A stretch of DNA of 64,000 nucleotides from JAITWN01 sp050486285 (GTDB lineage: Bacteria; Pseudomonadota; Gammaproteobacteria; SZUA-140), in assembly GCA_050486285.1 (NCBI GenBank), contig JBJHCZ010000002.1, positions 1 to 64,000 of the forward strand, in the 5' to 3' direction. This document shows, piece by piece, positions 36,629 through 45,929 of the stretch. Position 1 is the first letter of the stretch; each line of letters opens with the position of its first letter. A program made the position numbers and the translations under genes. The notes below the pieces were generated by a model, which did no database searches, was not told where the DNA came from, and saw only the letters and a program-made list of their open reading frames with translations.

Positions 36629-39600
36629 ATGGTCAACGGCGATTTTCATCCCGCAGTCGAGCGCTGGTTCCGGCGCGCGTTCGACGCAGCGACCCCGGTC
36701 CAGCGCCTCGCCTGGCCGGCAGTGCGGGACGGCCGCCATACCCTGATCGCGGCGCCGACCGGCGCCGGCAAGACGCTGGCGGCGTTTCTCGCGGCGATCG
36801 ACGGCCTCGTACGCGAAGGCCTGGACCGGGGGCTCGGCGACGAGACCCGCGTGCTGTATGTGTCGCCGTTGAAGGCGCTGTCGAACGACATCCGCAACAA
36901 TCTCGAGGTCCCGCTTGCCGGCATCCGCGACGCGCTGCTCGAGAGCGGCCTGCCCGACGTCCTGATCCGCGCCTGGGTGCGCAGCGGCGACACTCCGCCC
37001 GGCGAGCGCGAGCGCATGCGACGGTCACCACCGCATATCCTGGTGACGACGCCGGAATCCCTCTACATCCTGCTGAGTTCGGAATCCGGCCGATCAATGT
37101 TGGCGACCGTGCGCACCGTCATCGTCGACGAGATCCATGCGCTCGCCGGCAACAAGCGCGGCGCCCATCTCGCGCTGTCGCTCGAACGCCTGTCCGCGCT
37201 GTGCGCGCGCGACCCGGTGCGCATCGGTCTGTCGGCGACCCAGAAGCCGGTCGAGGCGATGGCGCGCCTGCTGACCGGCGACGGCCGCGGCGATTGCGCG
37301 ATCATCGACACCGGCCATGCGCGCGAGCGCGACCTCGCGCTCGAACTGCCGGACTCGCCGCTCGAGGCAGTGATGGCGAACGAGGTGTGGGCGGAGGTCT
37401 ACGACCGCCTCGCGGCGCTCGCGCGCGAACATCGGACGACGCTGGTGTTCGTCAATACCCGCCGCCTCGCCGAGCGCGCCGCGCGCCATCTCGCCGAGCG
37501 CCTCGGCGAGGACGCGGTCGCCGCGCATCACGGCAGCCTGGCGCGGGAACAGCGGCTCGGGGCCGAACAGCGCCTCAAGCGCGGCGAACTGCGCGTGCTG
37601 GTCGCAACCGCGTCGCTCGAACTCGGCATCGACATCGGTGCGGTCGACCTCGTCTGCCAGCTCGGTTCGCCACGCGCGATCTCGGTGCTGCTGCAGCGCG
37701 TCGGGCGGTCCGGGCATGCGGTCGGTGCGCTGCCGAAGGGCCGGCTGTTCCCACTGTCGCGCGACGAACTCGTCGAATGCGCGGCGCTGCTGGCCGCGGC
37801 GCGCGACGGGGAGCTCGACCTGATTCACATGCCGCAGGCCCCGCTCGACGTGCTCGCGCAGCAGATCGTCGCCGAGATTGCGTCCCGGGAATGGGACGAG
37901 GAAGCGCTGTACCGGACGTTGCGCCGCGCGCTGCCGTACCGGGACCTGACGCGCGGGGATTTCAGCGCCGTCGTGCGCATGCTTGCCGAAGGCTATTCGA
38001 CCCGGCGCGGTCGGCGCGGCGCGTATCTGCATCACGACGCGGTGAATGGTCGCCTGCGCGCGCGTCGCGGCGCGCGACTGACCGCGGTGACCAATGCCGG
38101 CGCGATCCCGGACCAGTTCGACTACGACGTCGTGCTGCAACCGCAGGGGTTGCGCATCGGCACGCTGAACGAGGACTTCGCGTTCGAGAGCCTGCCCGGC
38201 GACATCTTCCAGCTCGGCAACACCTCGTACCGGATGCTGAAGATCGAACAGGGCAAGGTCCATGTCGAGGACGCGAAGGGACAGCCGCCGAACATCCCGT
38301 TCTGGTTCGGCGAGGCACCGGGGCGCACGGACGAGTTGTCGGCCGCGGTCGCCCGCCTGCACGAACTCGCTGAAGTCGCCCTCCCCGACGGTCTCGCCGC
38401 GGTGGAGGCACGACTATCGCGCGACTTCGCGCTCGATCTCCCCGCCTCGCGGCAACTGGCCGATTACCTCGCCGCGGCGCGGGCGGCGCTTGGCGCGCTG
38501 CCGACGCAGCGGACCGTCATCCTCGAGCGCTTTTTCGACGAGGCCGGCGACATGCACCTCGTCATCCATGCGCCGTTCGGCGCGCGCATCAATCGCGCCT
38601 GGGGCCTTGCGCTGCGCAAGCGCTTCTGCCGCAAGTTCAATTTCGAACTGCAGGCGGCGGCGACCGAGAACTGCATCGTGCTGTCGCTCGGCCCGACCCA
38701 CAGCTTTCCGCTCGCCGAGGTCGCCGGCTACCTGCGCGCCGACGGCGTGCGCGCGCTGCTGGTCCAGGCCCTGCTCGACGCACCGATGTTCGCGACGCGC
38801 TGGCGCTGGGTCGCGAATACCGCGCTCGCGGTGCCGCGCCATCGCAACGGCCGGCGCGTGCCGGCGCCGTTCCAGCGCGCCGATGCCGAGGATCTCGTCG
38901 CGCTGATCTTTCCGGACCAGCTTGCCTGTCTCGAAAACCTCCGCGGCGAACGCGAGATCCCCGATCACCCGCTGGTCCGGCAGACGCTCGACGATTGCCT
39001 GCACGAAGTCATGGACATCGACGGGCTCGAGGCCGTGCTGCGGGCGATCGAGACCGGCGCGATCCGCGTCGAGGCCCGCGATCTGACCGCGCCGTCACCG
39101 CTCGCCTGCGAGATACTGAACGCGCGGCCATATGCCTTTCTCGACGACGCCCCCGCCGAGGAACGCCGCACGCTCGCGGTACAGCAGCGCCGCTGGCTCG
39201 ATCCGCAGGATGCCGCCGATCTCGGCCGCCTCGACCCGGCGGCGATCGAACGGGTGCGCGCCGAGGCCTGGCCCGAGGCGGCGACAGCGGACGAACTCCA
39301 TGACGCGCTGGTGCTGACCGGCTTTCTGACCGGCGACGAACTCGCGCGCGGCGCAGGCTGGCCTGACCTGCTCGACTCGCTCGCGCGCGATCGGCGCGCG
39401 ACACGGCTCTATATCGACGGACGCGTGTTTCATGTCGCCGCCGAGCGACTGAACGAGGCGCGCGCCTTGCTTCCCGATGCCGTGCCGGACCCGGACATCC
39501 GCGCGGTCGACAATGGGACGCGCTCGACGAGCGATGCCGGGCAGGCGCTCACCTCGCTGTTACGCAGTCGCCTCGAGGCGCTCGGTCCGGTGACTGTCTC

Positions 39601-40921
39601 GACGCTCGCGAGGCAGACCGGACTGCCGCCCGCCACGATCGAGGGCGCGCTGCTCGGGCTCGAGGCGGAGGGCTTCGTGATCCGCGGCGACTTTACCGCG
39701 ACCGGCCGCGGCGTCGAATGGTGCGAACGACGGCTGCTCGCCCGCATCCATCGCCAGACGCTGAAGCGGTTGCGCAGCGAGATCGAGCCGGTCCCGCCGG
39801 CCGCATTCATGCGCTTCCTGTTCCGCTGGCAGCAGGTCGAGGAACCGGGCGAAGGCATCGATGCGCTCGCGCGCGCGCTCGAACAACTCGAGGGCTTCGC
39901 CGCGCCGGCCGGCGCCTGGGAATCGCAGATCCTCGCCGCGCGCGCCCGCGACTGGTATCCGGAAGACCTCGACCGCCTGTGCGCATCCGGGCGCTTCGCG
40001 TGGCTGCGACCGACGCCGCGCCGTGCGGATACGGGCAGTGCCCAGGCGCGTTCACCATTGCGCAGCACGCCGATCGCCTTTGTGCCGCGCGCGCACCTGC
40101 GTCACTGGCGGCGCGGGCAAACCACGCCGACGCCCGTCGTGGAGTCTCTCTCCGCCGACGCGCGTGCGCTCGCTGCCGTGTTCGCGCGCCACCCGGCCGC
40201 CTTCTTCGACGAGCTGAAGGACGCGAGCGGCCTGCTGCATACCCGCATCGAGACCGCGCTCGCCGAGCTGGTCGCGGCCGGTGTCGTCAGCGCCGACAGC
40301 TTCTGCGGCCTGCGCGCGCTGCTCGCCCCGCAGCAGCAGCGACCCGGCTACGCGGGATCCCGCCGCAGGCGACGGGCGAGGGCGCCCGGCATCGCCGACA
40401 GCGGCCGCTGGGTCTGGCTGCCTGCGGCGCCGCATCCCGGGAATACGCCGGACTCGGGCGAGGACGATGAAACGATACGTCATATCGCGCGCGTCCTGCT
40501 CCGCCGCTACGGCGTCGTGTTTCGCGCGCTCCTTGCACGTGAAACCGGGTTGCCGCCCTGGCGTGATCTGGTGCGTGCATGGCGTCGCCTCGAGGCGCGC
40601 GGGGAACTACGCGGCGGGCGCTTCGTCGACGGTTTCAGCGGTGAGCAATACGCCCTGCCCGAGGCCGTCGGCGCCCTGCGAGAGGCCAGACGGGACGATA
40701 GCGGGACGCTGGCCGGCATCAACGGCGCTGATCCGCTGAACCTGACCGGCATCGTCACCCCCGGCGCGCGCGTCGCGGCGATCGCCGCCAACCGCATCCT
40801 CTATCGCGGCGGCGTGCCGGTCGCGGCCTCGATCGGCGGCGAGATTCGCTGGTTCGAGCCGCACGCATCGGACGCCGAATGGCTGCTGCGCAAGGCCCTG
40901 CTGTCATCCGCCGGCGCCTGA
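36629..40921 (+). CDS. lhr: Lhr-family ATP-dependent helicase (large, full-length type)
   Basis: Predicted 1430 residues from ATG 36629 (a TTG 18 nt earlier is less likely). Core helicase: Walker A APTGAGKTLAAF (about 41-52), VSPLKALSNDI, TTPESLYILLSS, DEIHALAGNKRGAHLALSLERL, LSATQKP, and VI motif QRVGRSGHA. The Lhr-specific winged-helix and beta-barrel region follows, and the long C-terminal extension (about 880-1430) contains winged helices and a DNA-glycosylase-type region described for Lhr. Lhr unwinds DNA and RNA:DNA hybrids in repair. Length is near the 1538 of E. coli Lhr. Its promoter region is occupied by the MITE-like repeat, ending 23 bp upstream. Confidence 0.93.
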   Translation: MVNGDFHPAVERWFRRAFDAATPVQRLAWPAVRDGRHTLIAAPTGAGKTLAAFLAAIDGLVREGLDRGLGDETRVLYVSPLKALSNDIRNNLEVPLAGIRDALLESGLPDVLIRAWVRSGDTPPGERERMRRSPPHILVTTPESLYILLSSESGRSMLATVRTVIVDEIHALAGNKRGAHLALSLERLSALCARDPVRIGLSATQKPVEAMARLLTGDGRGDCAIIDTGHARERDLALELPDSPLEAVMANEVWAEVYDRLAALAREHRTTLVFVNTRRLAERAARHLAERLGEDAVAAHHGSLAREQRLGAEQRLKRGELRVLVATASLELGIDIGAVDLVCQLGSPRAISVLLQRVGRSGHAVGALPKGRLFPLSRDELVECAALLAAARDGELDLIHMPQAPLDVLAQQIVAEIASREWDEEALYRTLRRALPYRDLTRGDFSAVVRMLAEGYSTRRGRRGAYLHHDAVNGRLRARRGARLTAVTNAGAIPDQFDYDVVLQPQGLRIGTLNEDFAFESLPGDIFQLGNTSYRMLKIEQGKVHVEDAKGQPPNIPFWFGEAPGRTDELSAAVARLHELAEVALPDGLAAVEARLSRDFALDLPASRQLADYLAAARAALGALPTQRTVILERFFDEAGDMHLVIHAPFGARINRAWGLALRKRFCRKFNFELQAAATENCIVLSLGPTHSFPLAEVAGYLRADGVRALLVQALLDAPMFATRWRWVANTALAVPRHRNGRRVPAPFQRADAEDLVALIFPDQLACLENLRGEREIPDHPLVRQTLDDCLHEVMDIDGLEAVLRAIETGAIRVEARDLTAPSPLACEILNARPYAFLDDAPAEERRTLAVQQRRWLDPQDAADLGRLDPAAIERVRAEAWPEAATADELHDALVLTGFLTGDELARGAGWPDLLDSLARDRRATRLYIDGRVFHVAAERLNEARALLPDAVPDPDIRAVDNGTRSTSDAGQALTSLLRSRLEALGPVTVSTLARQTGLPPATIEGALLGLEAEGFVIRGDFTATGRGVEWCERRLLARIHRQTLKRLRSEIEPVPPAAFMRFLFRWQQVEEPGEGIDALARALEQLEGFAAPAGAWESQILAARARDWYPEDLDRLCASGRFAWLRPTPRRADTGSAQARSPLRSTPIAFVPRAHLRHWRRGQTTPTPVVESLSADARALAAVFARHPAAFFDELKDASGLLHTRIETALAELVAAGVVSADSFCGLRALLAPQQQRPGYAGSRRRRRARAPGIADSGRWVWLPAAPHPGNTPDSGEDDETIRHIARVLLRRYGVVFRALLARETGLPPWRDLVRAWRRLEARGELRGGRFVDGFSGEQYALPEAVGALREARRDDSGTLAGINGADPLNLTGIVTPGARVAAIAANRILYRGGVPVAASIGGEIRWFEPHASDAEWLLRKALLSSAGA

Positions 40922-40926
40922 AGCGC

Positions 40927-41598
40927 TCAGCCCTTCGCGGAGGGACCAGAGATGTGACGGAGCTTGTGGCGGTGGGTCAGGCGGTAGAAGCGGCGCAACT
41001 CCCGGACCATGCTGACGCGCCGGTCCCGCAGGCATTCGCGATGCAGTCGCTCGCAGTAGAGCCCGGCATAGCGGTTGGCGAGGAAATAGCGGCGCTCCTC
41101 GCCGGCACCCATCCCTGATTCGAATACCGGGTCCGCGAACAGGCGCTCATGGAGTTCGCGCGGGATTCGCAATGCACGCTGGCGGCCGAGCAGCAGCGCC
41201 GCCGCGGCGAACTTGTCGACTTCCGCCTGCAGTTCCAGTTCGAAGCGGCTGACGCCGCGCCCGTGACGCGCGTTCCACACCAGGTAGAGGAAATGGCTGA
41301 CGCCCTCGAGGGCGGTCCAGAATTCGGCGAGATTGCCGTCGTTCAGCGATTGCACCGGATCATTGTCACGCAGCACCTCCATGACTCTCGCATCGAGATA
41401 GAGCGCGATGTCGAGGTTGTTGCCGCGCTCGCGCACCAGCAATTTCTCGCCGGTTTCCCGCGCGCCGGGCGAGCGGTCCAGCCGGCGGGCAAGATCGGGA
41501 TCGGTGATCAGGAAACGCTCGATATCGAGGCCGCCGCTGATTTCATAGATGCGCTCGAGGCAACGCTGTAGCTTGCCGAGAGCGGGGGCAGCCGTCAT
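40927..41598 (-). CDS. Conserved hypothetical protein, second gene of a two-gene operon
   Basis: Predicted 223 residues from ATG 41598; the frame is open upstream but antiparallel to nothing useful and overlaps the previous gene. No signal peptide or membrane helix. Notable segments: KLQRCLERIYEISGGLDIE, GNNLDIALYLDARVME, GNLAEFWTALEGVSHFLYLV and ELELQAEVDKFAAAALLLG, suggesting a largely helical soluble domain. No active-site motif recognised. It follows the neighbour at 41612 by 13 bp, and converges with lhr (5 bp apart). No Shine-Dalgarno is obvious, so it is probably coupled. Confidence 0.78.
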   Translation of the reverse strand: MTAAPALGKLQRCLERIYEISGGLDIERFLITDPDLARRLDRSPGARETGEKLLVRERGNNLDIALYLDARVMEVLRDNDPVQSLNDGNLAEFWTALEGVSHFLYLVWNARHGRGVSRFELELQAEVDKFAAAALLLGRQRALRIPRELHERLFADPVFESGMGAGEERRYFLANRYAGLYCERLHRECLRDRRVSMVRELRRFYRLTHRHKLRHISGPSAKG

Positions 41599-41611
41599 TG
41601 CCGATGATGTT

Positions 41612-42244
41612 TCAGTGATCGTTGCGGGCCGGCGTCGCCGCGCTCGGTTCGATGCCGAGCCTGCGCAGCCGCTCGCGGGCGCGCCGGCTGCCGGTCCTGA
41701 GCCACAGCTCGTACTGGCGCAGGATGTCGATGTCGTTGCCGACCGCGGCATTCTCGCCGACCTCGGACAGCACATCGGCGAAGCGGGTGAAGTTCTCCGA
41801 CAGTTCCTCGAAGATTGCGCAGAAGGTCTCGCCGCGCGTCGTCCTGCGCATCGATTCGGACAGATAGCCATAGGCATTGCTGCCCATCGCGATGTAATAG
41901 TCGACGTCGACGAGCTTGCGCGAAAGGCTTTCGGACAGCACCCCGGACACGAACAGCGCGACATCGCCCATGCGCTGCATGATGCGGTTACGCTCCTCGG
42001 CGCTGCGTCCTTCGAGCGCGTCGGCGTAGAGCATCGCCAGCGGCCGGATTTCCCTGCGGTTGTCGCTGACGTCGAACAGACGCTCGCTGCGCTGGAACAG
42101 GGTCAGCAGGTTGACGAGGTAATAGACGGTCTCGACGGTCGCGTCGACGCCCTGCTTGCTGAGGGCATCGCCGACCGATGCATGAAAGTATTCGCGCAGG
42201 TCAGCGCTGGCAATGACGCGGGCAGAAGCCTGTCGATCGCGCAT
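41612..42244 (-). CDS. Conserved hypothetical protein, first gene of a two-gene operon
   Basis: Predicted 210 residues. ATG 42244 is preceded by GAGGAGG at 6 nt and is far better than the upstream ATG. All-helical look, with FHASVGDALSKQGVDATVETV, VYYLVNLLTLFQRSERLFD, GDVALFVSGVLSESLSRKLVD, ELSENFTRFADVLSEVGENA. No transmembrane segment, signal or known catalytic motif. It forms a tight operon with the gene at 40927-41598, behind a promoter-like pair at 42338-42365; together they form a conserved-looking pair without a known role. Confidence 0.8.
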   Translation of the reverse strand: MRDRQASARVIASADLREYFHASVGDALSKQGVDATVETVYYLVNLLTLFQRSERLFDVSDNRREIRPLAMLYADALEGRSAEERNRIMQRMGDVALFVSGVLSESLSRKLVDVDYYIAMGSNAYGYLSESMRRTTRGETFCAIFEELSENFTRFADVLSEVGENAAVGNDIDILRQYELWLRTGSRRARERLRRLGIEPSAATPARNDH

Positions 42245-42337
42245 CCGGTGCCTCCTCGGGACGACAGTCGAATCCGCCGCCCACACCCCCTGTATCGGCT
42301 GCCGTCGCCGATGCAGCAGTGTGGACGGCATGATTCA

Positions 42338-42365
42338 TATATACCCGAATCGCACGCCTCGCCAA
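42338..42365 (-). promoter_or_regulatory. Candidate promoter of the two-gene hypothetical operon
   Basis: On the minus strand TTGGCG (42360-42365) and TATATA (42338-42343) are 16 bp apart, in a locally AT-rich spot, about 95 bp before ATG 42244. Confidence 0.45.
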
Positions 42366-42428
42366 AGCTTATAAGGACAGGAATAATCTGGTATAATCAG
42401 CCCCTTCCCGCGTCATCCATAGACGGTC

Positions 42429-43178
42429 TCAGAACTTGTAGACCAGGTTCGCCGTGGTCTCGGTGTCGGTCTTGTCTACACCCGCGGGCACGTCGGATAC
42501 GTTCTTGACCCGGAAGGCGAGCTTGGCCGCGAGATTGCCGACCAGCTGGCTCGACAGCGAGGTGACCGAGGTCGTGATCGTCGCTTCCTCGCCGGACTCG
42601 ATGTTCAGTTCCTGGCCGAAGGTTGCTGACGCGCTGAAGGCCCACTCGAACTTGCCGCCCAGACGGACGATCGCATCGTTCACGCTCTCGCCGCTCACCT
42701 CTTCCTTGCGTTGCCGGGCACCGACACCGATCTCGGCGTCCAGTTTCATGTCCGGGCGCTGGATGATATTGCGGCCATAACCGACGGTCTCGCTGGCCTG
42801 ATAGTCGTAGCCGCTGAAGCGATCGTCTTCATAGGTCAGGAGTACGAACACGTAATTGGCGCCACCGCCGATCTTGTAGTCGCTCTTGGCCGAGGCCAGC
42901 CAGCGGTCCGCGGTCGTCCGGTCCTCTCCGGTATCCGGATCCTCCTGAGAACTCTTGAAGGCCTCTAACTTCCCGGTATGCCGCCAGTATTCGCGTTCGT
43001 GCATCAGTTGCGCATTACCACTGAAGCTCTCGGTATTGGTGTTGCCGGAGGTCACTATCAGTCCGAGCGCGACTTCCGCAGCCCATGATCCGACCGGCAC
43101 TTCCTCCTCCTGCGCCTGTACCGCCGAAGCGGTTGCGGCCAACATGATCGCGAGCACCCCGGCTCCTGTTCTGCTCAT
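42429..43178 (-). CDS. DUF481 outer-membrane protein (YdiY-like)
   Basis: Predicted 249 residues from ATG 43178, which gives a signal peptide ending SAVQAQ (about 22). The frame is open upstream but without signal. The mature part is amphipathic beta strands, for example EVALGLIVTSGNTNTESFSG, WLASAKSDYKIGGGANYVFV, GKFEWAFSASATFGQELNIES, and ends TANLVYKF with a C-terminal Phe, consistent with an outer-membrane barrel. The SGNT motif is the DUF481 hallmark. Function unknown. Divergent from the metallo-beta-lactamase-fold gene. Confidence 0.88.
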   Translation of the reverse strand: MSRTGAGVLAIMLAATASAVQAQEEEVPVGSWAAEVALGLIVTSGNTNTESFSGNAQLMHEREYWRHTGKLEAFKSSQEDPDTGEDRTTADRWLASAKSDYKIGGGANYVFVLLTYEDDRFSGYDYQASETVGYGRNIIQRPDMKLDAEIGVGARQRKEEVSGESVNDAIVRLGGKFEWAFSASATFGQELNIESGEEATITTSVTSLSSQLVGNLAAKLAFRVKNVSDVPAGVDKTDTETTANLVYKF

Positions 43179-43316
43179 TTTCTCTTGCCCCCTCTCTGGT
43201 GGATAGTCTGCGATCCGCCGGCACGCCGGCGCAGGCATCAGTCTAGCAATTACCACATGATCGTGCACATGCCGGTCCATGACAGTATCATTGGGGTCAC
43301 TGCAGGGAGGGGAGAC

Positions 43317-44720
43317 ATGGCCAGCCTGAAATTTCTGGGCGCGACGCGTCAGGTCACGGGTTCATGCTATCTGTTGCAGACCGCGGAGACCCGGGTATTG
43401 CTCGAATGCGGGATGTTCCAGGGCGACACGCGCACCGAGGACCAGAATCGCCGCCCGTTTCCGTTCCGGCCGGAATCGATCGATGCGGTGATATTGTCCC
43501 ACGCGCATCTCGATCATTCCGGCCTGCTGCCGAAACTCGTGCGCGAGGGCTTCCGCGGAACAGTCTACACGACACCAGCGACGCGCGACCTGCTCGATCT
43601 GATGCTGAAGGATGCCGCCTATCTCGAACAGCGCGACGTCGAGCGCGAGAACAGGCAGCGCCGCCGGGCCGATCGGGACCCGGTCGAGCCGCTGTATACG
43701 GTCGAGGATGTCGATGCGCTGCTTTCACTGTGCGAGACGGTCGAGTTCGGCGTGCCTCAGCGAATCTCTCAGGACATCGAATTCCGCTATCACGACGCCG
43801 GGCATATCCTCGGCGCCGCGATTGTCGAGGTGAAGATCAGCGAAAAGCACCACACCGTCAGACTGGTGTTCTCGGGAGACCTCGGCAACGAACATTCATA
43901 CCTGATGAGCCGCCCTGCGAGACTCGACGCCGCCGACGTGCTCCTGATGGAGTCGACCTATGGCGATCGCGACCATCGCCCGCTCGACGAGACCGTCGAG
44001 GAGTTCGCGCAGGTACTCGACGAGGCCTATGCAACCCGCGGCAATGTACTGATCCCGTCGTTCGCGGTCGGCCGCGCACAGGAATTGCTGTACCTGCTCG
44101 GCCGTTTTTACCAGGAAGGCAGGCTGCCGCAGCGCGCGGTATTCCTCGACAGCCCGATGGCGATCGCGGCGACCGAGATCCATCACCGCTACATGGACCT
44201 GATCAGCGCCGAGGAGAAGGCAGCGCTGCGCAAGGCCGATGCCCGCAACCTGCACGAGTGGCTGCCGGTACTGCGCTTGTCGAGGACGCCCGAGGAATCG
44301 ATGGCGATCAACCAGATCACCGGCGGCGCGGTTATCATCGCCGGCAGCGGCATGTGCACCGGCGGTCGCATCACCCATCACCTGAAGTACAACCTGTGGC
44401 GATCCGAGGCCCATGTCGTCATCGTCGGTTTCCAGGCCGGCGGCACGCCGGGGCGCGCGCTGGTCGACGGCGCGCAGTCGATTCACCTGCTCGGCAACGA
44501 GATCGCCGTCAAGGCGAAGATCCACACGCTCGGCGGCTTCTCCGCCCATGCCGGCCAGGGCCAGCTGACGACCTGGCTGAGCGGATTCGACAAGGTCCGC
44601 CCGCGTCTCTATCTGGTCCACGGCGAGGAAGAAAAATCGCGGGCGCTGCAGGCACACCTGGCGCAGACACAGGGATGGAAGGCGAAGATCCCGGAGCCGG
44701 GGGAAAGGATTGAACTCTGA
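43317..44720 (+). CDS. Metallo-beta-lactamase fold/beta-CASP/RMMBL ribonuclease-like protein
   Basis: Predicted 467 residues from ATG 43317 (GGGAGGGGAGAC before it); an earlier in-frame ATG lacks support. MBL motif SHAHLDHSGLLPK provides the zinc site, with His in RYHDAGHILGAA, and GDLGNE; beta-CASP region has SFAVGRAQELLYLL and SGMCTGGRITHHLKYN, and the RMMBL motif is GGFSAHAGQGQLTTWL. Such proteins are cytoplasmic RNA endo-/exonucleases related to CPSF73 and RNase J. It converges on the Rieske gene with 9 bp between stops. Confidence 0.92.
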   Translation: MASLKFLGATRQVTGSCYLLQTAETRVLLECGMFQGDTRTEDQNRRPFPFRPESIDAVILSHAHLDHSGLLPKLVREGFRGTVYTTPATRDLLDLMLKDAAYLEQRDVERENRQRRRADRDPVEPLYTVEDVDALLSLCETVEFGVPQRISQDIEFRYHDAGHILGAAIVEVKISEKHHTVRLVFSGDLGNEHSYLMSRPARLDAADVLLMESTYGDRDHRPLDETVEEFAQVLDEAYATRGNVLIPSFAVGRAQELLYLLGRFYQEGRLPQRAVFLDSPMAIAATEIHHRYMDLISAEEKAALRKADARNLHEWLPVLRLSRTPEESMAINQITGGAVIIAGSGMCTGGRITHHLKYNLWRSEAHVVIVGFQAGGTPGRALVDGAQSIHLLGNEIAVKAKIHTLGGFSAHAGQGQLTTWLSGFDKVRPRLYLVHGEEEKSRALQAHLAQTQGWKAKIPEPGERIEL

Positions 44721-44729
44721 TGCGGCTGC

Positions 44730-45041
44730 TCAGTCGATGCGGATTTCGATGCTGTCACCCTCGACGCGCACAGGATAGGTGTTCAGCGGCTCGTAGGCCG
44801 GCGGCGCAGTGACCGCGCCGGTGCGGATGCTGAAGCGCGCGCCGTGCAGCGGACACTGGATCTGGTCGCCGACGATCGGCCCCTGGCAGAGTTCGGCGTA
44901 GGCGTGGGTGCAGATGTTGTCGATCGCGAAGAATTCGCCGTCGAGATTGACGACCGCGATCATGCGGTCATCGACGTCGAAGGCGCGACATCGTCCCGGC
45001 GGGATGTCTTCCGCCCTTGCGAGGGGAATCCAGTTGCTCAC
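44730..45041 (-). CDS. Rieske [2Fe-2S] ferredoxin-like protein at the end of the suf operon
   Basis: Predicted 103 residues. GTG 45041 overlaps the TGA of sufT by 4 nt and is chosen over an upstream in-frame start that would overlap that gene by more. Rieske ligands are CTH (Cys and His in NICTHAYAELCQG) and CPLHG (IQCPLHGARF), with the disulfide-forming cysteines of high-potential Rieske proteins absent, so this is a low-potential bacterial-dioxygenase-type ferredoxin. Its position suggests an electron donor for cluster assembly or a client; that role is inference. Confidence 0.88.
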   Translation of the reverse strand: MSNWIPLARAEDIPPGRCRAFDVDDRMIAVVNLDGEFFAIDNICTHAYAELCQGPIVGDQIQCPLHGARFSIRTGAVTAPPAYEPLNTYPVRVEGDSIEIRID

Positions 45042-45478
45042 AGCATTCCGAGCTGAAGCTTCACTGCGTCCGACATGCGGTCTTTGGACCACGGCGGGTC
45101 CCACACCAGCTTGACGGTCGCCTCTTCGACGCCGTCGATCTCGCGCAACCGGCCTTCGACGATGCCGGGAAAGGTCTGCGCGACCGGACAGCCGGGCGCG
45201 GTCAGCGTCATCTCGACATAGACGACGCCTTCATCCTCGCTCGCCTCGATATGGTAGATCAGACCGAGGTCATAGATGTTGACCGGAATCTCCGGATCGT
45301 AGACCGTCCTCAGCGCTGCGATTGCGCGATCATGCAGACTGCCGCGGGCCAGCGCCTCATCGTCGCCATCACGCCGGACCTGCGGGTCCGGCACCCGGCC
45401 GGCACCGGCTTCGGCTTCCTCGCGCGTGCGGAACAGCGACCCTGCCTTGACCTTGATATCCTTGATCATGCCGGTCAC
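45038..45478 (-). CDS. sufT: SufT / MIP18 (DUF59)-family Fe-S assembly factor
   Basis: Predicted 146 residues. The C-terminal DUF59 domain carries YDPEIPVNIYDLGLIY and the conserved cysteine in TLTAPGCPVAQTFPG. The N-terminal 40 residues are charged and of low complexity. SufT is a helper of SUF cluster transfer in several bacteria. GTG 45478 has CGGAG upstream; ATG 45469 is the alternative. It sits between sufU and the Rieske gene, within the suf operon. Confidence 0.9.
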   Translation of the reverse strand: MTGMIKDIKVKAGSLFRTREEAEAGAGRVPDPQVRRDGDDEALARGSLHDRAIAALRTVYDPEIPVNIYDLGLIYHIEASEDEGVVYVEMTLTAPGCPVAQTFPGIVEGRLREIDGVEEATVKLVWDPPWSKDRMSDAVKLQLGML

Positions 45479-45482
45479 CGGT

Positions 45483-45929
45483 CTACTCCGTCGATACCGT
45501 CCTGTCCTGGTCTTTCAGCGCCGCCTGCAGCGCATGCCAGGCCAGCGTCGCGCACTTGATGCGCGACGGGAACCCCTTGACGCCCGACAGCGCCTGCAGC
45601 TTGCCGAGCTGCTCGCCGTTGTCGTTCTCGCTCATCATCATGCCGTGAAACTTCCGGAACAGGGCCTCGGCCTCCTCGACGGTCTTGCCGACCAGCACAT
45701 CGGTCATCATCGAGGCGGAGGCGACCGAGATCGCGCAGCCCGAGCCCTCGAAGCTGAGATCGGCGATGCGGCCGGTGTCGTCGACCTTCATGTACAACGT
45801 CATGCGATCACCGCATAGCGGATTGAATCCCTTGACGCAGCGGTTGGCGTCTTCGACCTTGCCGAAGTGCCGGGGATTGCGGTTGTGATCGAAGATGACC
45901 TCCTGATAGAGGTCCTTGAGGTCGCTCAT
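45483..45929 (-). CDS. sufU: SufU-type Fe-S scaffold / sulfurtransferase
   Basis: Predicted 148 residues, IscU/SufU fold. Cysteines in NPLCGDRMTLY (about 40), GSGCAISVASASMM (about 65) and RIKCATLAW (about 127) plus Asp42 make the metal site. The loop between the second and third cysteine has the extra residues typical of SufU rather than IscU. SufU accepts persulfide from SufS. It overlaps sufS by 4 nt. The operon has no sufE or sufA, so SufU is expected to take the sulfur-transfer role. Confidence 0.93.
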   Translation of the reverse strand: MSDLKDLYQEVIFDHNRNPRHFGKVEDANRCVKGFNPLCGDRMTLYMKVDDTGRIADLSFEGSGCAISVASASMMTDVLVGKTVEEAEALFRKFHGMMMSENDNGEQLGKLQALSGVKGFPSRIKCATLAWHALQAALKDQDRTVSTE

